From positions 1 to 64,000 of the forward strand of contig NZ_JAERTY010000005.1 in assembly GCF_016746095.1 (NCBI RefSeq): a stretch of DNA of 64,000 nucleotides. The letters are read 5' to 3'. How positions within the stretch are numbered: the stretch's first letter is position 1; every line of letters starts with the position of its first letter. Below the pieces are notes generated by a model that saw only the letters and a list, made by a program, of their open reading frames with translations, was not told where the DNA came from and searched no databases. Positions 52,845 to 60,478 of the stretch are shown one piece after another. The translations under genes and the position numbers were made by a program. The DNA is from Sphingobacterium faecale. Its GTDB lineage: Bacteria; Bacteroidota; Bacteroidia; Sphingobacteriales; Sphingobacteriaceae.

Positions 52845-53051
52845 TTATACGATCCTGACCTTTAATCCGTCAAACTCGACGAGATCCCCTTTTCTAACTT
52901 TCAGTCGTTTTCTTAAATCTACAGACCCATTGTACTTTACCAAGCCATCCTCAACAACTCGTTGAGCCATCCCCCCGTGCTCCACCCAATTTAATGCTTT
53001 CAATAATTGTATCATCGGAATAAATTCCCCCTCTAGTGTAAATGTTTGCAT
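52845..53051 (-). CDS. S4-domain RNA-binding protein (YbcJ-like)
   Basis: The product is about 68 residues from ATG 53051 (MQTFTLEGEFIPMIQLLKAL). It is an S4 domain: IQLLKALNWVEHGGMAQRVV, VKYNGSVDLRKRLKVRKGD, VEFDGLKVRIV. The frame opens upstream to 53096, but the longer start (MGKKIILRK) would begin before a TACTTTTG element (53062-53055), so I use 53051. S4 proteins bind structured RNA such as rRNA. It directly precedes aroB on the same strand, a common Bacteroidota pairing. Confidence 0.8.
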   Translation of the reverse strand: MQTFTLEGEFIPMIQLLKALNWVEHGGMAQRVVEDGLVKYNGSVDLRKRLKVRKGDLVEFDGLKVRIV

Positions 53052-53115
53052 AAGCAAAAGTAAGTTAATCTTGCGTAAAATAATCTTTTTCCCCAAAAAC
53101 TATTCATTAATTACT

Positions 53116-53123
53116 TACTTTTG
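53116..53123 (+). promoter_or_regulatory. Promoter -7 element for proline dehydrogenase
   Basis: TACTTTTG, 20 bp before ATG 53144, with no exact TTG at 20 bp. A second TACTTTTG lies on the minus strand at 53062-53055, serving the S4 gene. The two outward promoters share the 90-bp gap. Confidence 0.5.
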
Positions 53124-53143
53124 TCTCGAAAAATTAATGCATA

Positions 53144-54340
53144 ATGATAACACAAGAGAGTTCGCCCATATTAAACTTTGATAACACTGAAATAGCCTTC
53201 CGTAACAAGTCTGATAAAGATCTAGAAAGAGCCTATTGGTTATTTAAGATGGTTGCGTCCAATGCCCTGATTAAGATTGGTACTCCAATAACTAACTTTT
53301 CTTTGAACATCGGTCTGCCCATTCAAGGGATAATTCGAAATACCATTTATAAGCAGTTTTGTGGAGGTGAGACTATTCAGGGGTGTAGCAAAGCCATTGA
53401 TGAATTGGGCAAAGGTAATGTGACTACGATATTGGATTATTCTGTTGAGGGAGAAGAGTCTGAAGCAAGTTTTGACGCTTGTTGTAACGAGGTATTGTCT
53501 ACTGTAGCTTTTGCAAGAACCAATGAATTGATCTCATTTTGCGTGTTCAAACCAACTGGTGTAGGCCGTTTTGATTTATTGGCTAAGGTTGATGCTAAAC
53601 AAGGATTAACAGCTGACGAGACTGAGGAGTTTAAACGTCTCTTGGATCGCTGTGATCGGATCTGCAAGGCTTGCCACGATGCCGGTATTAGAGTACTTAT
53701 CGATGCCGAACATTCTTGGATTCAAGATACGATCGACGATATCGCACGTGAGATGATGGAAAAATATAATAAAGAGCAGGCTATCGTTTATAATACATAC
53801 CAGTTGTATAGACACGACAAGCTAGCTTCTTTAAAAGCGGACTTTGCCTATGCTGAAGTTCAGAATTTTTATCTAGGAGCAAAGATTGTCCGTGGGGCTT
53901 ATATGGAGATCGAGCGTGAGCGCGCAGGGGAAAAAGGATACCCATCCCCTATACAACCGAATAAAGAAGCTAGCGATAGTGACTACAACAGTGCCATTAT
54001 GTTCTGTGTCGATAATATTGAGCGGATTGGTCTTATGGCAGGCACCCACAATGATGCAAGCTGTATGTTGTTGGCTAGCGAAATGGATAAACGTGGTATT
54101 AGACATAATCACCCACATGTGTTTTTTGCGCAATTATTGGGTATGTCCGATAACCTATCATTCAATTTAGGGGCAGCAGATTATAATGTTGCTAAATATA
54201 TGCCTTATGGACCTGTCAAATCCGTGATGCCATACCTGTTCCGTAGAGCACAAGAGAACACATCTGCAGCAGGTCAGACAGGGCGTGAGTTAAGTTTGAT
54301 TATAAAAGAGAAGAAACGTAGAAAAAGTTTGAAAAAGTAA
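53144..54340 (+). CDS. Proline dehydrogenase
   Basis: This 398-residue enzyme matches the PRODH fold without the P5C dehydrogenase half of PutA. It has the family blocks VTTILDYSVEGEES, RVLIDAEHSWIQ, YNTYQLYRHDKLASLK, AKIVRGAYMEIERERA, GTHNDASCML and PYGPVKSVMPYLFRRAQEN (the R-R pair binds the substrate carboxylate). It oxidises proline to pyrroline-5-carboxylate with FAD and passes electrons to the quinone pool. The C-terminus is basic (KKRRKSLKK), which may help membrane association. The following hairpin is its terminator and overlaps the next gene's promoter. Confidence 0.93.
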   Translation: MITQESSPILNFDNTEIAFRNKSDKDLERAYWLFKMVASNALIKIGTPITNFSLNIGLPIQGIIRNTIYKQFCGGETIQGCSKAIDELGKGNVTTILDYSVEGEESEASFDACCNEVLSTVAFARTNELISFCVFKPTGVGRFDLLAKVDAKQGLTADETEEFKRLLDRCDRICKACHDAGIRVLIDAEHSWIQDTIDDIAREMMEKYNKEQAIVYNTYQLYRHDKLASLKADFAYAEVQNFYLGAKIVRGAYMEIERERAGEKGYPSPIQPNKEASDSDYNSAIMFCVDNIERIGLMAGTHNDASCMLLASEMDKRGIRHNHPHVFFAQLLGMSDNLSFNLGAADYNVAKYMPYGPVKSVMPYLFRRAQENTSAAGQTGRELSLIIKEKKRRKSLKK

Positions 54341-54392
54341 CTTGACTGATACTATCATCTAGATAAAATGTGATTATCGGTAATAGATACTT

Positions 54393-54447
54393 TATCTCCG
54401 TTTGAGAGTGATTACGCTAAGTGTGAGTTTTATTTCAAACGGAGATA
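54393..54447 (+). terminator. 13-bp perfect hairpin after proline dehydrogenase
   Basis: TATCTCCGTTTGA (54393-54405) and TCAAACGGAGATA (54435-54447), loop of 29 nt, followed by TTTTTG. The right arm and T-run coincide with a TATTTTTG promoter element (54446-54453) for the next gene. Confidence 0.75.
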
Positions 54448-54453
54448 TTTTTG
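54446..54453 (+). promoter_or_regulatory. Promoter -7 element overlapping a terminator
   Basis: TATTTTTG, 28 bp before the HAD gene start; its first two bases are the end of the terminator stem and the rest is the T-run. Confidence 0.45.
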
Positions 54454-54481
54454 TATTGCGGCTTTTTGCTATTAAAATAAT

Positions 54482-55093
54482 ATGACTGACAAAGAATTAG
54501 TGAAATATCATCATTTGATGAAGCTTTCAAATGAAGCTAAGGCATTACTTTTTGATGTAGATGGCACTTTGGTAAACAATATATGGGCACACAAGGCCGC
54601 TTATGTTGAGACAGCATCGGAGTATGGTATCCAGTTGGACGATACTCTGATTGATGAAACCGCTGGGTGGCCTACTGTTGCTGTAGCTGAGGAGATTTCC
54701 AGACGGTATAACGTTGTTTTGGATATTGAGAGCTTCTCTAAGCGAAAATCAGCTATATTTATTGAAAAATTTGTTTATGAAACTCAGCCTGTCAACTTTG
54801 TGAGACAGGTACTTATAGATAATGTAGGAATAAAGAAAATTGGTATAGTTTCTGGAGGTAGCCGATCCACGTTAAATATTACACTAGATGTTGTTGATGT
54901 GTCCGGCAAATATGAGGCTTTAGTATGTGCTGGTGATACGGAAAAAGGAAAGCCATCCCCTGATCCATTTTTATTGTGTGCCAGGTTGCTTGATGTATCT
55001 CCTCATGAGTGTTTAGTCTTTGAAGATGGCGATCCTGGTGTGACGGGAGCTATCGCAGCAGGCATGTCCTGGGTGCGTATAGATCAGTTGTAA
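54482..55093 (+). CDS. HAD-superfamily phosphatase, phosphoglucomutase-like
   Basis: This 203-residue HAD phosphatase has motif I DVDGT (Asp25/Asp27 region), motif II in GIVSGGSRST and motif III/IV at GKPSPDPFLL and LVFEDGDPGVTGAIAAGM. The cap is the small helical type seen in beta-phosphoglucomutase and phosphoglycolate phosphatase relatives. It removes phosphate from a small metabolite; the substrate is unknown. It is monocistronic between the proline dehydrogenase terminator and the convergent barrel-protein gene. Confidence 0.85.
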   Translation: MTDKELVKYHHLMKLSNEAKALLFDVDGTLVNNIWAHKAAYVETASEYGIQLDDTLIDETAGWPTVAVAEEISRRYNVVLDIESFSKRKSAIFIEKFVYETQPVNFVRQVLIDNVGIKKIGIVSGGSRSTLNITLDVVDVSGKYEALVCAGDTEKGKPSPDPFLLCARLLDVSPHECLVFEDGDPGVTGAIAAGMSWVRIDQL

Positions 55094-55096
55094 GTG

Positions 55097-56431
55097 CTAA
55101 AAATTAGTCATTACACGTATGCCTCCATTGGTGTAATCCATATCTGATCGTCTGTATTGGCCCACCGGAACCTTGAAATATGGTTCTACGGATATGCCAA
55201 AACGGTTATTAACTTTTACTTTCTTGCCGATAGAGAAATTTACGAAACCATTAAAACCATTAGTTGAAACATTTTCATCTGCAGATTTTATAGTTTTACT
55301 CACTGCTTTTACTGCAGACTTCATCTGTTTCTCGTCCTCAGGAAAACCTTGAGAAAATGTTTCTGTATTGATATTGTCTACATAATGGGCATTTCTTTCT
55401 TGATTAAGTATTGCCGAGTATGAAACTCCCGCAACGGCATAGAATGACTTTGCTACATTATATTTCACCTCTAATGGAACGTCTAGCGATTGCACTATAC
55501 TGGTTACTGCATTAACGTTAGGGATTATCATTCTATTGCTTTCGGTTGCACTATAAGCCATTATGTTATTGCTTACAGGGGCATCGCTTGCTTTTTGACG
55601 AACGACAACGGCTTCTGCACTACTGGCTGCAGCAGGATTTTTCATCATGCCTACTTCATATGAATTGTATGACGCTCCTGTGCGTACACTCACTTTATTG
55701 GTGATGTTATAGGCTAATGTCAAACCTCCACCAACGTTAGTTTTTTGACTGGTCGACTGAGGCGATACAAATAAGCCCAAGTCAAATCGATCTCCAAAAT
55801 GCACCTGTTTTTTCTGATTTATCGATTCCACCTCTTTGAAACTTAATTCAGACGTAGGGATGGATCTAGCCGCTAGTATGCTATGGTCAGCTTGTGCCGG
55901 AGTACTTTGAGAAGTTCTGATGTCCGCTGATGTATAGCTTCTTGTCTCTGCCAAAACCTTCTTGATTGATCCCTGAGGAGGTATTTCCAAGCTGATTTCA
56001 GGACGGCTGAATGCCTGTGAAATAACCGGCAGATTTAGCTTGTATTCAGCTTCTTGCGACTGAGGAGATATGCGACTATATGATCTAAGTTCATTATCGT
56101 CAATCTTTGATCTTTCATTAGGAACTCTTTTCTCCGATTGATCAGCGCGCTGACTGTCCATTGCTGTATCTTTATTTTCGACAACAGCGGCTATATTATT
56201 TCCATTATCAATATTTGGTGTGGTTGAATTCTTGATATAATATACCCCCCCTACCCCCAATAGCAATAGAGCGGCAGCAGCCGACACCCAGCGTGTGATG
56301 GGGCTGATCTTGTTAGTGCTGCTAGGATTTTGACGCTTGAAGCTCTCCCAGGCTCCTTCTCTATATCCCCTATCAGGCTGCTCCTTAAGGCGTGATATTA
56401 TATCATCGATTATGTCTTTCTCACTTTTCAT
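55097..56431 (-). CDS. Anti-sigma-like inner-membrane protein with C-terminal beta-barrel
   Basis: This 444-residue protein has a short N-terminal cytosolic part (1-45) with KDIIDDIISRLKEQPDRGYREGAWESFKR, a single membrane segment (RWVSAAAALLLLGVGGVYYI), and then a long periplasmic Ser/Gln/Glu linker. The C-terminal third consists of paired beta strands (RFDLGLFVSPQ, VGGGLTLAYNI, VEVKYNVAKSFYAVAGVSYS, KVKVNNRFGISVEPYFKVPV) of outer-membrane barrel type. It follows an ECF sigma factor gene by 13 bp. Bacteroidota have similar 'anti-sigma with barrel' proteins. The topology, inner membrane plus barrel, is odd; processing or a periplasmic barrel domain is possible. Confidence 0.65.
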   Translation of the reverse strand: MKSEKDIIDDIISRLKEQPDRGYREGAWESFKRQNPSSTNKISPITRWVSAAAALLLLGVGGVYYIKNSTTPNIDNGNNIAAVVENKDTAMDSQRADQSEKRVPNERSKIDDNELRSYSRISPQSQEAEYKLNLPVISQAFSRPEISLEIPPQGSIKKVLAETRSYTSADIRTSQSTPAQADHSILAARSIPTSELSFKEVESINQKKQVHFGDRFDLGLFVSPQSTSQKTNVGGGLTLAYNITNKVSVRTGASYNSYEVGMMKNPAAASSAEAVVVRQKASDAPVSNNIMAYSATESNRMIIPNVNAVTSIVQSLDVPLEVKYNVAKSFYAVAGVSYSAILNQERNAHYVDNINTETFSQGFPEDEKQMKSAVKAVSKTIKSADENVSTNGFNGFVNFSIGKKVKVNNRFGISVEPYFKVPVGQYRRSDMDYTNGGIRVMTNF

Positions 56432-56444
56432 TCTGCATATATTT

Positions 56445-57059
56445 TTAAGAATGATTTATATTGTCTAATACAGAAAACTGATCTGTATACAGTTTTCTTA
56501 ATCTCGATTTTGCTCTTGTCAAATATGTCCGCGAGGTACTCTCTGGGATGTTCAATAGTTTACCGATTTCTTCATGCGAATACCCCTCTATTTCATAAAG
56601 GTTGAATATCGAACGTTGAATTTCAGGTAGTTCGTAAAGTAGTTGTAATATATCGTTTTCTTCGAGCCTCGTAGATGAACTTACCGCATGTTGCAAAAGT
56701 TCACCTTCGTGTATATCATCCAATGCATAGGCTTCTTTTTTCGCCCTGATTTTATCTATTGATGTATTGACTGTTATGCGTGCCATCCAAGCTTTGAATG
56801 TCTTTTCTACAATGGTCTCATCTTCGTCAAAAGAAAAATCGGTAATTTTCCTAAAAACTTTTACGAACGATTCATTAACAACATCTTCAGCTTCCATCTC
56901 TTCTTTTACATAGCGAAGGGCCACCGCCATGAGGTAACCATAAAATTTTTTGTAAATAAAAGACTTGCTACGTTCCGTATCAACCAATACACACTCCTCC
57001 AAAGCGGACTTTAGAGTTAAAGGGGCTCTCTTCTTGAAGTATTTTGGCAATATATTCAC
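56445..57059 (-). CDS. ECF sigma factor
   Basis: This 204-residue sigma-70-family factor has region 2 (YKKFYGYLMAVALRYVKEEMEAEDVVNESFVKVFR with the DVVNESF box) and region 4 (LPEIQRSIFNLYEIEGYSHEEIGKLLNIPESTSRTYLTRAKSRLRK), typical of ECF sigma factors. It probably directs transcription of a stress or surface gene set. Its partner is the membrane/barrel protein downstream. The stress-like genes 57.4-60.3 kb diverge from it, and their shared leader elements make a regulon plausible, but no consensus -35/-10 was identified. Confidence 0.9.
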   Translation of the reverse strand: MNILPKYFKKRAPLTLKSALEECVLVDTERSKSFIYKKFYGYLMAVALRYVKEEMEAEDVVNESFVKVFRKITDFSFDEDETIVEKTFKAWMARITVNTSIDKIRAKKEAYALDDIHEGELLQHAVSSSTRLEENDILQLLYELPEIQRSIFNLYEIEGYSHEEIGKLLNIPESTSRTYLTRAKSRLRKLYTDQFSVLDNINHS

Positions 57060-57356
57060 GTAAGACTTATCTGATATTCATGTATCTAAATTAAGTATTT
57101 TATTCCCTATAATGCTAACCATAAAGCGTCAATTAAACAAATAAATCTCTCAACGTTTATGTATACTAACGAATACGACGATCAAACGCTACACCTATAG
57201 CATTTATTTTTTTGATTTGATATTGAACTTGAGTCTTTGGTTCTTTTTGCTTAATTTTAAAGAAATATCCGCCTAGCATGAGCGAATTAACATGAACGAG
57301 CTAAAGCAGCGTATATGCATTATTTCACAACAGAAGACATATATAGTATAGTTAGA
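57060..57356. other. Divergent intergenic region upstream of the stress-like genes
   Basis: Just under 300 bp with no gene. No tRNA, terminator or repeat was seen. It is A/T-rich and precedes the leader copy at 57357. Promoters for the ECF gene and for the leader copy must lie here, but none matches the TTG-N20-TAnnTTTG consensus clearly. Confidence 0.5.
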
Positions 57357-57401
57357 ATCCGCCAATTTACGGATGGGAGATAAAAAGTAGATTATACACA
57401 T
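57357..57401 (+). repeat. Leader element, copy A
   Basis: It begins ATCCGCCAATTTACGGAT, which forms an ATCCG/CGGAT hairpin, continues GATAAAAAGTAGATTA and ends in the ATTATACACAT before ATG 57402. The 45-bp block aligns without gaps with copy B at 57441 and, through its ATTA, with copy C at 59922. Confidence 0.75.
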
Positions 57402-57440
57402 ATGAAATACTCCTATTTAGCAAAGCACAAACACTCATGA
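57402..57440 (+). CDS. Tiny ORF between two leader copies, 12 aa
   Basis: ATG 57402 is followed by KYSYLAKHKHS and TGA (57438-57440), directly abutting copy B of the leader. It could be a real small upstream peptide, or the 5' stub of a gene lost by recombination between the two copies. No homology can be judged for so short a frame. Confidence 0.3.
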   Translation: MKYSYLAKHKHS

Positions 57441-57485
57441 GTCCGCCAACTGGTGGATGACATATAAAAAACAGATTATACACAT
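57441..57485 (+). repeat. Leader element, copy B, of uspA
   Basis: GTCCGCCAACTGGTGGATGA (TCCGCC/GGTGGA can pair, with one G-U), then TATAAAAAACAGATTA, then ATTATACACATATG leading into the uspA start. This is the most complete copy. Confidence 0.75.
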
Positions 57486-58346
57486 ATGAGACATATACTA
57501 TTCCCTACAGACTTTTCAGAGGCAGCAAACAATGCTTTTTTATATGCCTTGAATTTAGCTAATCAATTGGATACAAAATTATTTGTATTGTACTCCTATA
57601 TCACTCCTGTTTTGTCTGCAACACATGCGGGACAACCCGAGATGTTGGCAGATGTATACCAACAGGTTGAGCTTTCTAAATTTGATTATTTCAAGAAGCA
57701 AGCTCCAGCATTACGCGAGCTTGCTCAGAATCATAAACTAGATCCTTCGAAGCTTGTATTTATATTTGAAGAAGGGACTGTCGTTTCCAGTGTGAAGAAG
57801 GTTGCTAAGTCTGAGGATATCCGCTTAATAGTGATGGGAACCTATGGTGCATCCGGTTTTACCGAAAAATTCATTGGAACCAATACAGTGGCTGTAATAC
57901 AGAATGTTCAACAGCCTGTACTCGCCATACCTAGCCAAGCAAAGTATGCACCAATAAAGAAGGTTGCTTTTACGACACTATTCCGCGAAAAGGATTTACC
58001 TGCGCTGGAAGAAGTGGTAAGTATGGCTAGTTTAGTGAATGCTGAAGTGTACTGCACTCATGTGATGGACGATGCTAGCAATCCGGCCAAGCCGTTATTG
58101 TATGGAGAAGATTGGGGCAAAAAGTTTCAAGGGAAAAAGCTGGATTTCGTCTTTCTAGAGAAGAAAGTAAGTGTTGAAGAAACGATTAATAGCTTCCTTA
58201 TGGAGAATAAGATTGATCTGTTGGCTATTGTTAAACGTAACAGAAATTTCTTTGACAGATTGGTTAATTCCAGTCTATCAAACAAATTAGCGTTTCATTC
58301 GGATACGCCTATTCTTGTATTCCATGAAGAGAAGGACGCTAAGTAA
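57486..58346 (+). CDS. uspA: Tandem-domain universal stress protein
   Basis: This 286-residue protein has two Usp domains. The first (1-150) begins MRHILFPTDFSEAANNAFLYAL and carries the ATP-binding signature MGTYGASGFTEKFIGTNTVAV; the second (155-286) is shorter on motif and probably does not bind ATP. Usp proteins accumulate under starvation and stress and bind nucleotides. It is the first gene of a four-gene stress-like group and starts immediately after leader copy B. Confidence 0.9.
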   Translation: MRHILFPTDFSEAANNAFLYALNLANQLDTKLFVLYSYITPVLSATHAGQPEMLADVYQQVELSKFDYFKKQAPALRELAQNHKLDPSKLVFIFEEGTVVSSVKKVAKSEDIRLIVMGTYGASGFTEKFIGTNTVAVIQNVQQPVLAIPSQAKYAPIKKVAFTTLFREKDLPALEEVVSMASLVNAEVYCTHVMDDASNPAKPLLYGEDWGKKFQGKKLDFVFLEKKVSVEETINSFLMENKIDLLAIVKRNRNFFDRLVNSSLSNKLAFHSDTPILVFHEEKDAK

Positions 58347-58387
58347 AATGAACGATTTTTAAGTATTTCTGTTATAATTAAAGTGGG

Positions 58388-58630
58388 ATGTTAAGTACAT
58401 TATTGAATATTCTGAAACAGGCAAATAAGTTGGATCTACCCGTAGAGAAGTATACGATGCTTATTAATGAAAAAACAGAAACTGAAGGCATTCTCTGTTT
58501 TGTTCCTATGGAACGAAAAGAGATTAAAGTTTTGTTACCCAACCCTTATCACAAAGATTTATTAGAGTTGTCGACTCCATTTACTTATAAGCATTTACTC
58601 TCACATAAAGAAGTTATCATTTTAAAGTAA
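58388..58630 (+). CDS. Small hypothetical protein, 80 aa
   Basis: The frame MLSTLLNILKQANKLDLPVEKYTMLINEKTETEGILCFV... is a compact alpha/beta protein with a hydrophobic end (EVIILK) and no signal. It lies 41 bp after uspA and 41 bp before the sugar dehydrogenase on the same strand, so it is probably cotranscribed. No family was recognised. Confidence 0.55.
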   Translation: MLSTLLNILKQANKLDLPVEKYTMLINEKTETEGILCFVPMERKEIKVLLPNPYHKDLLELSTPFTYKHLLSHKEVIILK

Positions 58631-58653
58631 CGAGAAGGCAAGTTTTGATATTT

Positions 58654-58671
58654 AAAACAAATTATACATAT
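58654..58671 (+). repeat. Partial leader element, copy D
   Basis: AAAACAAATTATACATAT matches the 3' half of the uspA leader (AAAACAGATTATACACAT) and ends directly at ATG 58672. The hairpin half is absent. Confidence 0.5.
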
Positions 58672-59904
58672 ATGAAAAAAATACTTTCTCTCGCGCTGCT
58701 ATCTTCCTCTGTGCTAGGTGTAGCTTGCAATGGTAGCTCCGCGAATAGTCAAGAAACGTCTGCCGACAGTGTTCTCGCCCCTGTTGAGTCACAAAAAGCT
58801 AATACGGCCTATAAACCCGCTTTCGATGGGCAGACTCGTATCCCTGGTGTCAAAACCTTTACGGCTTTTGAAGGTAAAGTGTTTGCTGAAGGATTAAAAT
58901 CACCTTGGGGAATTGCCGTTCTCCCGGACGGTCGTTTTTTGATTACAGAAAGAGCTGGAACGATGCGTGTCGTAGGTGGTGACGGGCAATTGGGCGAACC
59001 TATTACCGGTCTTCCCTCGGTTGATAGTGATGGACAGGGAGGGCTTCTTGGGATCACCTTAGATCCTGAGTTTGAAAGCAACCGTATGGTATATTGGATA
59101 TTTTCCGAGCCATCCGCCCAAGGGAATCTTACAGCTGTTGCTAAAGGAAGGTTAGCAGAAGACGAAAAAGCGGTTGAAAATTCTATCGTTATCTATAGAG
59201 CTGGCCCTGTTTTCAAAGGAAATCTTCATTTTGGAGGACGTATTATCTTCGATAAGAGTGGCAACCTATTTGTAAGTACAGGAGAGCGTTCAGAGTTGGC
59301 TACACGTCCTATGGCTCAGGATCTGAATACCGGGTTGGGAAAGATATTACGTATTACCACTGATGGCAAGCCTGTTGCAGGTAATCCTTTCGAAGGCAAA
59401 CAGGATGTTCTTCCAGAGATTTATTCTTACGGACATCGCAATGTGCAAGGAATTGCTTTACATCCAGAGACAGGAGATCTTTGGGAAACAGAGTTTGGTC
59501 CTCGGGGAGGAGATGAACTTAATCGTGTAGAAGCTGGGAAGAACTACGGCTGGCCGACGATTACCTATGGTATCGAATATTCAGGTAAAGAGATCGGCGC
59601 ACCTCCTATTCAACAAAAAGAAGGCATGGAACAACCCGTTTATTACTGGGATCCAGTTCTATCGCCATCGGGCATTTCATTCTATACAGGCACTGCAATT
59701 CCGGAATGGAAAAACAATCTTTTCATAGCGGGACTTAGTAGTATGCATATTGCTAGATTAGTGATCGAAGATAATAAAGTCGTGGGTGAAGAACGACTAC
59801 TTAGCAAAGAAGGTCAGCGCTTTAGGGATATTATTCAAGGACATGATGAAGCCCTTTATGCGATTACTGATACGGGAAAACTATACCGTATCGCAAAGAA
59901 ATAG
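58672..59904 (+). CDS. PQQ-dependent sugar dehydrogenase (soluble Asd-type)
   Basis: This 410-residue lipoprotein (ILSLALLSSSVLGVAC) folds as a six-bladed beta-propeller of the GDH/YliI family, which oxidises aldose sugars with PQQ and calcium. Blocks seen include SPWGIAVLPDGRFLITERAG, GQGGLLGITLDPEF, NLHFGGRIIFDKSGNLFVSTGERS, NVQGIALHPETGDLWETEFGPRGGDEL and KNYGWPTITYG. The start is ATG 58672; a TTG frame 9 codons earlier is a weak alternative. PQQ synthesis genes are absent from the window. Confidence 0.88.
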   Translation: MKKILSLALLSSSVLGVACNGSSANSQETSADSVLAPVESQKANTAYKPAFDGQTRIPGVKTFTAFEGKVFAEGLKSPWGIAVLPDGRFLITERAGTMRVVGGDGQLGEPITGLPSVDSDGQGGLLGITLDPEFESNRMVYWIFSEPSAQGNLTAVAKGRLAEDEKAVENSIVIYRAGPVFKGNLHFGGRIIFDKSGNLFVSTGERSELATRPMAQDLNTGLGKILRITTDGKPVAGNPFEGKQDVLPEIYSYGHRNVQGIALHPETGDLWETEFGPRGGDELNRVEAGKNYGWPTITYGIEYSGKEIGAPPIQQKEGMEQPVYYWDPVLSPSGISFYTGTAIPEWKNNLFIAGLSSMHIARLVIEDNKVVGEERLLSKEGQRFRDIIQGHDEALYAITDTGKLYRIAKK

Positions 59905-59921
59905 TAGATGTATTATCCTGT

Positions 59922-59962
59922 GTCCACTAGTAGGTAGATAACAGATAAAAAACAGATTACAT
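59922..59962 (+). repeat. Leader element, copy C
   Basis: GTCCACTAGTAGGTAGATAA, then GATAAAAAACAGATTA and ACAT before ATG 59963, four bp shorter at the end than copies A and B. It aligns over 40 ungapped bp with copies A and B and also has weak hairpin potential at its 5' side. Confidence 0.75.
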
Positions 59963-60280
59963 ATGAAAGAAGAGTTGCACCATATCCCGTTAGTAAAAAA
60001 TGATTTAGATCACCGTTTCGAGATTAATGTAAATGGTTATTTAGCATTTATAGATTTTAAAGAAACCCGGAGTCGGATTTCTTTAATACATACTGAAGCA
60101 GCTGCTGAACTGAAAGGTACGGGGGCAGCCCAAGCCGTGGTCGAGAAGACCCTGTTATTTATTGAACAGGATGGTCGGAAACTGATGCCCTACTGTCCCT
60201 ATGTATTTGCTTACGTTAAGAAGCATCCCGAGTGGAAACGGATCGTTGATCCTGCCTTTCCTGCTTATGGGGATATCTAG
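59963..60280 (+). CDS. GNAT-fold N-acetyltransferase (YidJ/GCN5-like)
   Basis: This 105-residue protein is the compact stand-alone GNAT of the YjdJ type: DHRFEINVNGYLAFIDFKE, then ISLIHTEAAAELKGTGAAQAV with the acetyl-CoA loop GTGAAQ, and LMPYCPYVFAYVKKHPEW. It would transfer an acetyl group from acetyl-CoA to a small or protein amine; the substrate is unknown. It shares the leader of uspA (copy C), which supports coregulation. Confidence 0.85.
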   Translation: MKEELHHIPLVKNDLDHRFEINVNGYLAFIDFKETRSRISLIHTEAAAELKGTGAAQAVVEKTLLFIEQDGRKLMPYCPYVFAYVKKHPEWKRIVDPAFPAYGDI

Positions 60281-60436
60281 CTTTTTTGTGGATAAATGAC
60301 TACAAAAGCAGTGTTTTTTACCGTATAATAATATGATGACACTTCTGTTGGTCAATTCTGGCATACACTTTGATTACTAATTATTAGATTGTAAAAAATA
60401 TTTTATTAATCACTTATAATTACAATATACTTCCTT

Positions 60437-60470
60437 AAGCCCAATGATAACGTGCGATATTATTGGGCTT
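60437..60470. terminator. Bidirectional terminator between GNAT and cstA
   Basis: AAGCCCAAT (60437-60445) pairs with ATTGGGCTT (60462-60470), extended by inner ATA/TAT pairs, with T-runs on the + side. It ends both convergent genes. The rest of 60281-60478 is A/T-rich and holds nothing else. Confidence 0.8.
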
Positions 60471-60478
60471 TTACTTTT

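Noticed and set aside
57390..57490. Vector-like T7 leader (ATACATATG) as a cloning artefact
   Set aside because: The similarity is limited to a few bases, the sequence recurs with variation upstream of different native genes, and the flanks are typical of this genome.
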